Source: Collinsella aerofaciens
GTDB taxonomy: Bacteria; Actinomycetota; Coriobacteriia; Coriobacteriales; Coriobacteriaceae
Assembly: GCA_030826265.1 (NCBI GenBank)
Contig: JAPJOH010000013.1
Location: 1-62,048 of the forward strand
DNA length: 62,048 nt
Reading direction: 5' to 3'
Part shown: one piece after another, positions 28,011 through 36,410 of the stretch
Numbering within the stretch: the first letter of the stretch is position 1
Layout: every line of letters starts with the position of its first letter
Notes under the pieces: generated by a model
Databases searched by the model: none
What the model saw: only the letters and a program-made list of their open reading frames with translations
What the model was told of the DNA's origin: nothing
Program-made: the position numbers and the translations under genes

Positions 28011-28834
28011 TGGCGGGCGCGGGGGCGAGCCCCTACGAGCTCGCGAGCGACGCCGCGTCGAGGCTCGGGATCGCCGTCGGGGCGGAGGAGCTCGCGACCC
28101 TCGCCTCGGACCTCGACCTCGGCGACGGGGAGATGGCCGCCGTGGCAGCCACCTTCTCCTACCTTGCGGAGAAGAGGAGGCTCGCCTCCATCGAGACGCT
28201 GCTGAGGCTGAGCAGGCTGCCCAGGCGCGAGCCCAAGACCTTCGAGGGCTTCGACTTCTCCAGGATCCAGGGCCGGGACGCGGCCGCGCTGGGCAAGCTC
28301 CCGTCGCTGGCCGACCTCTACGCGCACCGCAACGTCGCCTTCGTCGGGCCCGGCGGCATAGGGAAGACGCACCTCGCGCAGGCCTACGGGCGCGAGTGCT
28401 GCATGCGGGGGCTCAAGACCTACTACATAAAGGCGACCGAGCTCAGGGACAGGTTCCAGAAGGCCGTCCAGCGGGGAAACACCTCGCGGGTCGTCTCCTC
28501 GCTCGTCAAGCCGTCGTGCCTCATCGTTGACGAGGTGGGGAGATGCGTCTACGACAGGCCGTGCACCGACCTGTTCTTCGATGTCGTCGACAGGCGCTAC
28601 GAGAAGGAGGGGCCGAACGCGATGGTCCTCACGAGCAACATCGCCCCGAGCGGGTGGGATGAGTTCTTCACGGGCGACGACACGCTCCTCTGCGCCCTCG
28701 GCAGGCTGTTCGACAAGGCGTCGGTGTTCGTGATGCGGGGCCCGAGCTACCGCGGCAGGGAGCTTGACACCTACTCGGTGGAGGCCGTCCCCCAGGCGGT
28801 GAAGGTGAGGGGGATCCAGCCCGAGGGGATGTAG
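28007..28834 (+). CDS. istB: IS21 helper ATPase IstB
   Basis: This 275-aa AAA+ ATPase has Walker A GPGGIGKTH and Walker B LIVDEVGR. It assists IstA in target selection and strand transfer. The start ATG at 28007 overlaps the istA stop (ATGA). The longer frame from 27563 is a reading of istA. Confidence 0.93.
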   Translation: MMAGAGASPYELASDAASRLGIAVGAEELATLASDLDLGDGEMAAVAATFSYLAEKRRLASIETLLRLSRLPRREPKTFEGFDFSRIQGRDAAALGKLPSLADLYAHRNVAFVGPGGIGKTHLAQAYGRECCMRGLKTYYIKATELRDRFQKAVQRGNTSRVVSSLVKPSCLIVDEVGRCVYDRPCTDLFFDVVDRRYEKEGPNAMVLTSNIAPSGWDEFFTGDDTLLCALGRLFDKASVFVMRGPSYRGRELDTYSVEAVPQAVKVRGIQPEGM

Positions 28835-28880
28835 GAATGCGATAGGAAAGTCATAGATGCGGGCGTGTTGGCTAAAATGG

Positions 28881-28910
28881 GTCGGCCGGGATTGGTCAAT
28901 CTCGGCCGAC
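28881..28910. repeat. Palindrome within the right end of the IS21 element
   Basis: GTCGGCCG/CGGCCGAC and GATTG/CAATC form a near-perfect 30-bp palindrome inside the terminal repeat region. It is probably part of the transposase binding array. Confidence 0.6.
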
Positions 28911-29021
28911 TATATTTGGCTAAATTATTCCGGCGCTAACAGCGTCAAGATAATTACCGGACGGCCTAGGAGGCGGCTGGTTGGCTGGCTTAAAACCCAG
29001 CGCGTGAAATGACGCTCCACG

Positions 29022-29660
29022 CTATTCAGCGCGCTTGATAGGATGACGAACCACAGTCTTAAGTTTCTCCGGCGCACACTTGCGTGGATCGGAAAGATAG
29101 ATTTCGTGATGTAAACGGGTGTCTGAGAAGTCGGGGACATAGCCCTGCTCGGTCGCATATTCATGCATGGCGTCTACGGTTGCCGGCTCGCTGTCGTAGG
29201 GTCCGGTATGCATGCATTGAACGCAGAGACCCTCGTCAACTTTAAGCAGCTCGACGGCAGAAAAGTCCAGTTTCTTTTTGGCCGTGGCTTCCGCGACCGC
29301 CCAGTCAAAGTCATCCTGAGTGACGAAATCGGGCAGGCGGATGCACGAGATAAAGTTGAAATCGTCCTTGCGTACATAATCGATGTCGCCGCTCGGGGAG
29401 TCTTGCCACCAGAAGCCCTCGAGCGGCGGTACCACAAAGTCGAAATAGCCCTCGATACTCCTTGAGCCTTTCTTTGACATCTTGACGGTATAGGCGATGC
29501 CGTAAAGCAGCGGCAGGGCATTTTGATACTCGCCACCTTCGGTATTTGGGTCGCCCTTTCCGCGAACGGCAACGTAGCTCATAGGCGGGACAGTTATGAT
29601 ACTCGGCTTGCTTGCAGGTCTGTAGAGCTCCTTGCATTCCTTCTTAAAGTCGAACGCCAT
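29022..29660 (-). CDS. GyrI-like small-molecule-binding protein
   Basis: This 212-aa protein has the GyrI-like/effector-binding pattern: SYVAVRGKGDPN near residue 28, GYFDFVVPPLEGFWW in the middle, and LHHEIYLSDPRK near the end. Such domains bind amphipathic small molecules in BmrR/Rob-type regulators or work alone as xenobiotic-binding proteins. No DNA-binding domain is present here. It is a single gene, 80 bp from the IS21 end. The ligand is unknown. Confidence 0.82.
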   Translation of the reverse strand: MAFDFKKECKELYRPASKPSIITVPPMSYVAVRGKGDPNTEGGEYQNALPLLYGIAYTVKMSKKGSRSIEGYFDFVVPPLEGFWWQDSPSGDIDYVRKDDFNFISCIRLPDFVTQDDFDWAVAEATAKKKLDFSAVELLKVDEGLCVQCMHTGPYDSEPATVDAMHEYATEQGYVPDFSDTRLHHEIYLSDPRKCAPEKLKTVVRHPIKRAE

Positions 29661-29848
29661 GTTGGCCGCCTTTCTGCGTATTGGCCTGCTTAGATAGCGG
29701 AATCATATCATAGAAACGAACAGCTGTTCGAATGATTTGGCTGACAGATTGAGATGCGTGCGTTGTGTTTGGCGGTCGGCCTGACCCCATCGATGATTTC
29801 TCTGCCTCCCCGGCGCCTCATCTATAGCTGCCGTTTCCCCATATAAAA

Positions 29849-29881
29849 CCTGCCAAAATGAACCTGTCCCTTTTTGGTCGG
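29849..29881 (-). repeat. GGGACAGG-type hairpin repeat, copy A4
   Basis: The minus strand reads ACCAAAAAGGGACAGG then TTCATTTTGGCAGG, matching the copies at 37798, 39006 and 48982, with a few arm mismatches. It precedes the ABC gene at 29932. The rest of 29661-29931 shows no gene. Confidence 0.65.
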
Positions 29882-29931
29882 TGCGAAATGGGTAATACTA
29901 AAGAGTTATCCGACCAGATGGGAATTAATCG

Positions 29932-30633
29932 ATGGCTTATATCGAATTCAAAGACGTCATCAAGGCATACGGCGAGGGCGACGCCCGCATCCATGCGCTC
30001 GACGGTGCGAGCTTTTCTGTTGAGCGTGGCGAGCTTGCCATTATCCTGGGCGCTTCGGGCGCCGGTAAAACCACGGCGCTCAACATTCTGGGTGGCATGG
30101 ATACGGCGACTTCCGGCACCGTGACGGTGGACGGGCGCGATGTGAGCTCCGCTAACGAGGCGCAGCTCGTGGAATACCGCCGCGCCGACGTTGGCTTTGT
30201 CTTCCAGTTCTACAATCTGGTCCCCAACCTGACGGCGCTCGAAAATGTTGAGCTTGCGGCGCAAATCTGCCCCGATTCGCTCGATGCCGAGCAAACGCTT
30301 CGTCAGGTTGGCCTGGGCGAGCGCCTGGGCAACTTTCCGGCGCAGCTTTCGGGCGGCGAGCAGCAGCGTGTGTCCATCGCCCGCGCACTGGCCAAGAACC
30401 CCAAGCTGCTTCTGTGCGACGAGCCCACGGGTGCGCTCGACTATAAAACCGGCAAGCAGATCTTGCAGCTGCTGCAGGATACCTGCCGCAAGCAGGGCAT
30501 TACGGTCATCATCATCACGCACAACTCCGCGCTCGCGCCCATGGCCGATCGCCTGATTCGCTTTAAGAGCGGTCGCGTGGAGAGCGAGACGGTCCAGCAA
30601 AATCCCGTGCCTATCGAGACGATCGAGTGGTAG
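29932..30633 (+). CDS. ABC transporter ATP-binding protein, MacB/LolD type
   Basis: This 233-aa ATPase has Walker A GASGAGKTT, the signature LSGGEQQR and Walker B LLCDEPTGALD typical of the MacB/LolD/FtsE class. It is 5 nt from the next gene, a large FtsX-type permease, so the two form an exporter or mechanotransmission complex at the membrane. The substrate is unknown. Bacitracin/antimicrobial-peptide or lipoprotein transport are family possibilities. Confidence 0.92.
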   Translation: MAYIEFKDVIKAYGEGDARIHALDGASFSVERGELAIILGASGAGKTTALNILGGMDTATSGTVTVDGRDVSSANEAQLVEYRRADVGFVFQFYNLVPNLTALENVELAAQICPDSLDAEQTLRQVGLGERLGNFPAQLSGGEQQRVSIARALAKNPKLLLCDEPTGALDYKTGKQILQLLQDTCRKQGITVIIITHNSALAPMADRLIRFKSGRVESETVQQNPVPIETIEW

Positions 30634-30638
30634 CGCCC

Positions 30639-33404
30639 ATGGATCAGGACCGCCAAAACAGCCTACGCCGCGACGCGCAGAACACGGAGTGCGAGCAGGA
30701 TTTTACGACCTACCGCACTGCCCAAAGCTCAAACGATATGGTGCCGACGGTTTTTCGCCGTGGCATCTACCGCACAATCCGAGGCAGTCTTAAGCGCTTC
30801 TTGTCAATCGTGGTCATCACCGCGCTTGGCGTGAGCGTGATGTGCGGCCTTAAGGCGGGTTGCGAGGACCTGTGCGATTCGGTTGACGCCTACTTCGACC
30901 AGCAAAATGTCTATGACATTAACGTGCAGTCGACCTATGGCCTGACTGACGATGATCTCGACGCCATCCAAGAGGTCGATGACGTCGAAACGGCCGAAGG
31001 CATCTACACCGAGACCGCCTACACCGCCGTGGGCACAACGCGCGAGCGCGTGGTCGTGCAAAGTCTCTCCAAGGAGAACATCGATCAGCCGGTGCTCGTG
31101 AACGGCGATTTGCCCGAGAGCGCCGATGAGGTCGCGGTGACTTCGAAGTTCCTGAAGGCTTCGGGTAAAAAGCTCGGCGATACGGTGAGTTTTGCCGCCA
31201 ATGACGCGAGCTCGTCGAACCAAAGCGCCAAGGATCAGTTTGCCGCGGGCGATTACACCATTACGGCCGAGGTCCTCGATCCCACTGATGTGAGCTCCGA
31301 CTCGACAGTCAACGCCTTTCGCGCTGCTTCGGCGGCGGACTATAAGTTCTATGTGAGCGAGGACGCCGCGACATCTTCTTTCTACTCCGCGGTCCACGTG
31401 ATCGTCGAGGGAGCCAAGAGCCTCAACTCCTATTCGGATTCCTACGCGGCAAAGATCAATGAGGTCAAGAGCAATATCGAGAAGATCCGCAAGGAGCGTG
31501 AGAAAGCGCGCGCTCAGGAACTGACGGTCGACACGCCGGCAAGCTTGGATGCGGCCGAGCGCCAGGCGAATATGCTCTTTGGGATTGAGCAGGACAACAT
31601 CAATCGCATGGCCGAGGGCAGCGACGAGCGTGCGCAGGCGCAAGCCGACCTGGACCAGCGCCGTGCCGCCGCCGACCAGCAGTTTGCCGATGCCCGCGCC
31701 GAGCTCTCTGACCTTGGTGAATGCACCTGGTACATCCAGGACCGCGGCAATATCGCAAGCTACTCGAGCGTGGAGAGCGATAGCTCGTCAATTGAGGCCA
31801 TCGCCACGGTGTTCCCGTTCATCTTCTTTATCGTCGCCGTGCTCATCAGCCTTACCACCGCCACGCGTATGGTCGAGGAGGAGCGCACGCTCATCGGCCT
31901 GTATAAGGCACTCGGTTATTCGCGCGGACGCATCCTGTCCAAATACGTGGACTATGCGCTGTGGGCTTGTCTGATCGGCGGCGTGCTCGGCAACATCATC
32001 GGATTTGTGGGCCTGCCGCTGTTCCTGTTTACGGTGTTCGACGACATGTACTCGCTGCCCCAGATGCTACTTTCGTACGACATCGTGTCCTCGATCGTTT
32101 CGGTGGCGCTGTTTGCCGTGGGCGTGGTGGGCGCCACGATTATCGCCTGCCGCCACGAGATGGCCGAGACCCCTGCCTCGCTCATGCGCCCCAAGGCGCC
32201 GCGTGCCGGCTCACGCATTCTGCTCGAGCGTATCGGATTTATCTGGCGCCGCATGGGCTTTTTGAACAAGGTGGCAGCGCGTAACCTGTTTCGCTACAAA
32301 AAGCGCGCCTTTATGACCATCTTCGGCATCGCCGGCTGCACGGCGCTCGTGATCTGCGGCATGGGCATTCGTGATACGTCGGTCGCGCTTTCGCCCAAGC
32401 AGTACGGCCACATCACACGCTACGACCTGCTGGCGGTTGCCAATCCCGACGATTTTTCGCAGACGTGCGCGGCGCTCGACGAGCGAAGCGCGGTCAAGGA
32501 TTCCGGTGTGACCGTAACTTCGACGCTGCCGATCATGACCGACAACGTCACCTTTACATTCGGCGGAAAGAGCGAGACCGTGCAGCTGATCGTGGTGCCC
32601 GATGACCGCACGAACGATCTGGACGACTATGTTCGCCTTGAGGATGAGTCCAAAGAGCCACTGTCTTTGCGTGACGGAGACGTGTATCTGAGTAAGAGTT
32701 CACAGCTGGTGCTGGGGATTCAACCGGGCGATACGGCGCACGTCCAGGATTCGTCACTCAACGTCGCCAAGGTCAAGGTCAGCGACATTTCGCTTAACTA
32801 TCTGGGCAACACGCTTTACATGACGCAGAGCACCTATGAGCGCGCGTTTGGGCGCAGCGTTCGCCTCAATGGCATCTTTGCGCTGCTCAAGGGTTCGTCG
32901 GCCGACCAGATTGCGTTTAGCAAGAAGCTTAAGAGTGACGGCTGGCTTTCGATTTCGAGCACGGCCGAGCATTGGGAGAACTTTGAGGCGAACTTCACTA
33001 TTATCAATTCCGTCGTGGTGCTCGTGACCTTTATGGCGGCGTGCCTATCGTTTGTGGTGGTGTTTACGCTGTCCAACACCAACATTTCGGAGCGCAAGCG
33101 CGAACTGGCGACCATCAAAGTGCTGGGCTTCCGCCGCGGCGAGGTGCACCATTACGTCAACAAGGAGACGTTGATTCTTACAGCGATTGGCGCCGCGCTG
33201 GGCGTGCCGCTGGGTGGCTTGCTGGCCGAGAGCTTTACCTACATTTTGCAGATGCCGTCGCTGTATTTTGATGTTGAGGTCGAGCCACTGAGCTACGTGC
33301 TCGCCGTGGTGCTTTCCTTTGGCTTTACGTTTATCGTCAACCTCGCCACCAATCGCACCCTCAATAAGATCGACATGGTCGGTGCCCTCAAGAGCGCCGA
33401 GTAA
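30639..33404 (+). CDS. FtsX-type ABC permease with long extracellular coiled coil
   Basis: This 921-aa membrane protein has one N-terminal helix (about residues 50-70) and a large extracellular part. The latter ends in a charged coiled coil (about residues 265-355, with KIRKEREKARAQE). Two FtsX domains of about three helices each then follow, the second at the C-terminus. It pairs with the upstream ATPase. The ATG at 30639 is taken as start. A GTG at 30627 overlapping the previous gene is also possible because the ribosome-binding site is weak. Confidence 0.9.
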   Translation: MDQDRQNSLRRDAQNTECEQDFTTYRTAQSSNDMVPTVFRRGIYRTIRGSLKRFLSIVVITALGVSVMCGLKAGCEDLCDSVDAYFDQQNVYDINVQSTYGLTDDDLDAIQEVDDVETAEGIYTETAYTAVGTTRERVVVQSLSKENIDQPVLVNGDLPESADEVAVTSKFLKASGKKLGDTVSFAANDASSSNQSAKDQFAAGDYTITAEVLDPTDVSSDSTVNAFRAASAADYKFYVSEDAATSSFYSAVHVIVEGAKSLNSYSDSYAAKINEVKSNIEKIRKEREKARAQELTVDTPASLDAAERQANMLFGIEQDNINRMAEGSDERAQAQADLDQRRAAADQQFADARAELSDLGECTWYIQDRGNIASYSSVESDSSSIEAIATVFPFIFFIVAVLISLTTATRMVEEERTLIGLYKALGYSRGRILSKYVDYALWACLIGGVLGNIIGFVGLPLFLFTVFDDMYSLPQMLLSYDIVSSIVSVALFAVGVVGATIIACRHEMAETPASLMRPKAPRAGSRILLERIGFIWRRMGFLNKVAARNLFRYKKRAFMTIFGIAGCTALVICGMGIRDTSVALSPKQYGHITRYDLLAVANPDDFSQTCAALDERSAVKDSGVTVTSTLPIMTDNVTFTFGGKSETVQLIVVPDDRTNDLDDYVRLEDESKEPLSLRDGDVYLSKSSQLVLGIQPGDTAHVQDSSLNVAKVKVSDISLNYLGNTLYMTQSTYERAFGRSVRLNGIFALLKGSSADQIAFSKKLKSDGWLSISSTAEHWENFEANFTIINSVVVLVTFMAACLSFVVVFTLSNTNISERKRELATIKVLGFRRGEVHHYVNKETLILTAIGAALGVPLGGLLAESFTYILQMPSLYFDVEVEPLSYVLAVVLSFGFTFIVNLATNRTLNKIDMVGALKSAE

Positions 33405-33534
33405 CCTGTCCTGGGATTCAAGTTCTAGCGAGCTGCCGACGCGCCCGCAGCGGCATTTTTGCATAAACTGCCCCGCCAAATGCATACTTTGACAGGGCGG
33501 TTGCTTTTTGCCCACAGGTACCCCCGGGGGCGCC

Positions 33535-33735
33535 GTGCAAATTTCGGAGTATTCAGCGTCCCGGGGTCCGCGGGTGCGGGAACAGGCGTGCAAAACCGCG
33601 TCGAATGCCTTGATTCCGAGCCCCCAGTGCCTCAAGGGCCGATCATTTTTTACAGAATGAGGTCCATAGCGCCTGCCTTTCGCCCAAAACCAGTATGCAG
33701 GTGCCCTCGGCTGCTGAAAACTCCCAAAAATGCAC
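33535..33735. repeat. Diverged inverted repeats in the gap before pfk
   Basis: A 23-bp segment at 33535-33557 (GTGCAAATTTCGGAGTATTC...) recurs inverted at 33713-33735 with about 4 mismatches. No ORF in 33405-33799 is credible. This and the nested hairpin N3 are all that is visible in the 539-bp gap. Confidence 0.5.
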
Positions 33736-33799
33736 GCCGCATCCTACACCAGGCATCCGCAGCAAGAAGACGAATAGCCCGGCCTCCTCAGTTACCGCA

Positions 33800-33920
33800 G
33801 GAGGCCCCAGGGCTTACCTTCCAAATCTTTCCGCAGGACGGAAGGACCCCGCCGCGCGAAGCGCGCAGCGGGGTCCTGACATGTCCGAGGACGATTTGGG
33901 AGGTAAGCCCTGGGGCCTCC
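33800..33920 (-). repeat. Nested-hairpin 3' element, copy N3
   Basis: Outer arms 33800-33827 and 33893-33920 pair over 28 bp with one G-U. On the minus strand the left internal loop is GTCCTCGGACATGTCA and the right one contains CGTCCTGCGGAAA. The inner stem is 33844-33852 with 33868-33876. Its apical loop TGCGCGCTTCGCGCG is identical to that of N1. It lies 23 bp after the pfk stop in the sense direction. Confidence 0.88.
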
Positions 33921-33943
33921 GATGAGAGCAGTTCCAGCCGAGG

Positions 33944-35023
33944 CTATTTGTCGCCGAAGCTGATGCCCAACGCCTTGGCCTCGCGCACCAGATCGCTCTG
34001 GGGGTCGACATACTTGAGCTTGCCGGCGACATCCTCGAGCGGCATGTGGCACATCTTGCCGTCGCGCAGGGCAATCATGTAGCCAAACTCGCCGCGCAGG
34101 CAGCCGAGCGCCGCCTCGACGCCGCACTGGGTCGCAAAGATGCGGTCCTGGGCGTCGGGCTGGCCGCCGCGCTGCGTGTGGCCGGGGATGGCGACGCGGG
34201 TCTCGCGACCGGTCTTGGCCTCGATCTCCTTGGCGATGTCGTAGACAATCGACGGGCTCGTGCGCTCGGCAAGCTTCTTCTTGTACTCCTTCTTGGACAG
34301 CGCCGCGTCCTCCTTGGAGATGGCACCCTCGGCGACGGCCACGATGGTGAAGCGGCTGCCGGTTTCCATGCGATGCTCGATGGTCTTGATGACGTTATCC
34401 ATGTCGTAGGGGATCTCGGGGATCAGGATGACGTCCGCACCGCCTGCGACGCCGGCGTACAGCGGGATCCAGCCAACCTTGTGGCCCATGATCTCGATGA
34501 CAAACACGCGGCCGTGGCTCGACGCAGTGGTGTGGATGTCGTCGATGCACTTGGTGGCGACGTCGATGGCGCTTGTAAAGCCAAACGTCAGCTCGGTGCC
34601 CCAGGTGTCGTTATCGATGGTCTTGGGCAGGGCGATAACGTTGAGGCCCTCTTCGCGCAGGCGGTTGGCGGTCTTGGTGGAGCCGTTACCGCCCAGCATA
34701 AACAGGCAGTCGAGCTGCAGCTTATGATAGGTGTGGACCATTGCGGGTACCTTCTCGATGCCATCGGCCTCGGGAATATCCAGACGCTTGAACGGCGTGC
34801 GGCTCGTGCCCAGGATGGTGCCGCCGCGGGTGAGGATGCCGCTAAAATCGGCGGGCGACATGACGCGGAACCTGCTGTAGATAAGGCCCTGGTAGCCGTC
34901 CTCAAAACCATAGATCTCGATAGGTTCTTCGCTATTGGTCATGAGCGTTTTGACGATGCCGCGCATGGTGGCGTTGAGCGCTTGGCAGTCGCCGCCACTA
35001 GTAAGAAGACCAATCCTAAGCAT
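33944..35023 (-). CDS. pfkA: 6-phosphofructokinase
   Basis: This 359-aa enzyme has LLTSGGDCQALNATMRG at the N-terminus, GGNGSTKTA at 111-119 and the catalytic PKTIDND at 133-139. It phosphorylates fructose-6-phosphate in glycolysis. Donor-determining sites are mixed: Gly in GGNG fits ATP-type enzymes, while Lys in PKTIDND is typical of pyrophosphate-type ones, and the usual Asp of GGDG is Asn. Phosphoryl donor cannot be settled from sequence. Confidence 0.9.
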   Translation of the reverse strand: MLRIGLLTSGGDCQALNATMRGIVKTLMTNSEEPIEIYGFEDGYQGLIYSRFRVMSPADFSGILTRGGTILGTSRTPFKRLDIPEADGIEKVPAMVHTYHKLQLDCLFMLGGNGSTKTANRLREEGLNVIALPKTIDNDTWGTELTFGFTSAIDVATKCIDDIHTTASSHGRVFVIEIMGHKVGWIPLYAGVAGGADVILIPEIPYDMDNVIKTIEHRMETGSRFTIVAVAEGAISKEDAALSKKEYKKKLAERTSPSIVYDIAKEIEAKTGRETRVAIPGHTQRGGQPDAQDRIFATQCGVEAALGCLRGEFGYMIALRDGKMCHMPLEDVAGKLKYVDPQSDLVREAKALGISFGDK

Positions 35024-35163
35024 GATGAATCCTTCCGGGCAAGTTATAACATGCGCATAAGTTTACCCCCGCACACTGTTGATACGGGGGTAAAACGTGT
35101 TAGCTCAAGCGTATAGAAATGTAAGCAACGTCAGGCGAGCGTAAGGTCGACGGGCCTGGGTCC

Positions 35164-36249
35164 TTACAGTGCGAAGGCGTCGACGTCGCCCCAGTGGCGG
35201 CGCAGCGTAATGGCGGCGGCGGGTTCGGTATTGTCAAAGACGACCGACCATTGCGTATTGCTGGTGATGTCTTCCGGATTGGGCTCTTGCGCTGCGGCAC
35301 GCAGGGCCTTCCAAGCGACTGTCTCGTCCTGGGCACCGACATGGGCGTCAAGGACATCGGCGATTGCGACGGCGCGCTCTTTACCATGGCCCAGCTCGCC
35401 ATTCTTTTGGTTGGGCAGCACTTCGTCGCCATAGCAGGCGTAGAAGTTCGTAACCTGGCGTACAGGAGTCGCTTTGAAAGCGCGGTCCGGATCGCGCGGG
35501 TCCCACTCTACTACGCGCGCGTCACCGGCGGCGTCGTTGATAAAGAAGTGGTAATCGCGTCCTGCCATGGCGTGCATGTCGTAGGCGGAAAGCAGGTCGA
35601 CTGCCTCTTGCGTGGTAGCCGCGCGGTCGAGCACCAGACGGATGGCGAGCGAAGTGTTGATGACGGGCCGTTGCGTGTCCTGGTCACAGGGCTGGGAATC
35701 CAGGGTGAGTACGGCAATGGACACGCCGCATTCGTTAACACCGTCGAGCTGGGCAAACGGGCCCATCAACGCCGCGGCGCGTCCGGTGACGGAGTCAAGC
35801 GGAGTGTTGGCGCCCAGGTTATTGAGGGCGGCAAAGCCGATGGAGGCATAGCCGCCGCGTGGGTGATTGCGCACCAGCAGCGCCGAGGTGTCGTCTTTAA
35901 AGTCGTAATTGCGACCGGTGCGCACGCGGCCTTCGGCATCTACGGCGACAAAAGCGCTGCAGGCAAACTGGGGCGCCTGGACATGTACCGGCACACCGGG
36001 CAGCACCTGCGCCACCACGGCATCGATGTAGGCCTGGTCGTCGCGCACGCCAGCGGCGATGATGCGATCAAGATCGTAGTCGTAGGCGATGTCGATTGCG
36101 TACAGGTCATAGCCATCCGCGTAGCCGGTCAAGCGTTTGAGCGACGCGGCGGACTTGATTTGCTTGTGATAAACGATACCGGTGGCAGCGGCAAGGCCGA
36201 CGGCGACTCCCGCGACACCGCAGGCGATGGCAATGTTACGTGGCTTCAT
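35164..36249 (-). CDS. Membrane-anchored Ntn hydrolase, choloylglycine/acyl-transferase-like
   Basis: This 361-aa protein has an N-terminal membrane helix (about residues 6-25), then a linear-amide C-N hydrolase fold. The likely nucleophile Cys97 is in QFACSAFVA, followed by GRNYDF as in choloylglycine hydrolase and AAT (C45) enzymes. In that fold the Cys becomes N-terminal after cleavage, so autoprocessing before Cys97 is expected. Bile salts, acyl amides or penicillin-like substrates are family options; none can be chosen here. Confidence 0.75.
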   Translation of the reverse strand: MKPRNIAIACGVAGVAVGLAAATGIVYHKQIKSAASLKRLTGYADGYDLYAIDIAYDYDLDRIIAAGVRDDQAYIDAVVAQVLPGVPVHVQAPQFACSAFVAVDAEGRVRTGRNYDFKDDTSALLVRNHPRGGYASIGFAALNNLGANTPLDSVTGRAAALMGPFAQLDGVNECGVSIAVLTLDSQPCDQDTQRPVINTSLAIRLVLDRAATTQEAVDLLSAYDMHAMAGRDYHFFINDAAGDARVVEWDPRDPDRAFKATPVRQVTNFYACYGDEVLPNQKNGELGHGKERAVAIADVLDAHVGAQDETVAWKALRAAAQEPNPEDITSNTQWSVVFDNTEPAAAITLRRHWGDVDAFAL

Positions 36250-36410
36250 GACGGCTCCTCTCGTCCTGTTAGCGTAATTGTCGCAAAAGGTGCACGGGCA
36301 TGATGGCTCAACTTGGCGAGCGGCGCGGGATTAAACATGGAATGAAGAGTGCGGCGCTGGCGTGGCGGGGTATGCTGGAGGGGACCATCAACCCAGCGAA
36401 AGGGGAGAGC

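Larger units (their letters stand above)
26566..28941 (+). mobile_element. Intact IS21-family insertion sequence, 2376 bp
   Basis: The ends are TGTTAGCGCCGG at 26566 and its reverse complement ending at 28941. Similarity between the ends continues gap-free for about 60 bp inward, including TTTAGCC, ATAGTC and TTGACCAATCCCGG. A 4-bp target duplication GCGT lies at 26562-26565 and 28942-28945, as IS21 elements make. Inside are istA and istB in the usual ATGA overlap. AGG-rich Arg codons and higher G+C differ from neighbouring genes, pointing to recent arrival. Confidence 0.93.
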
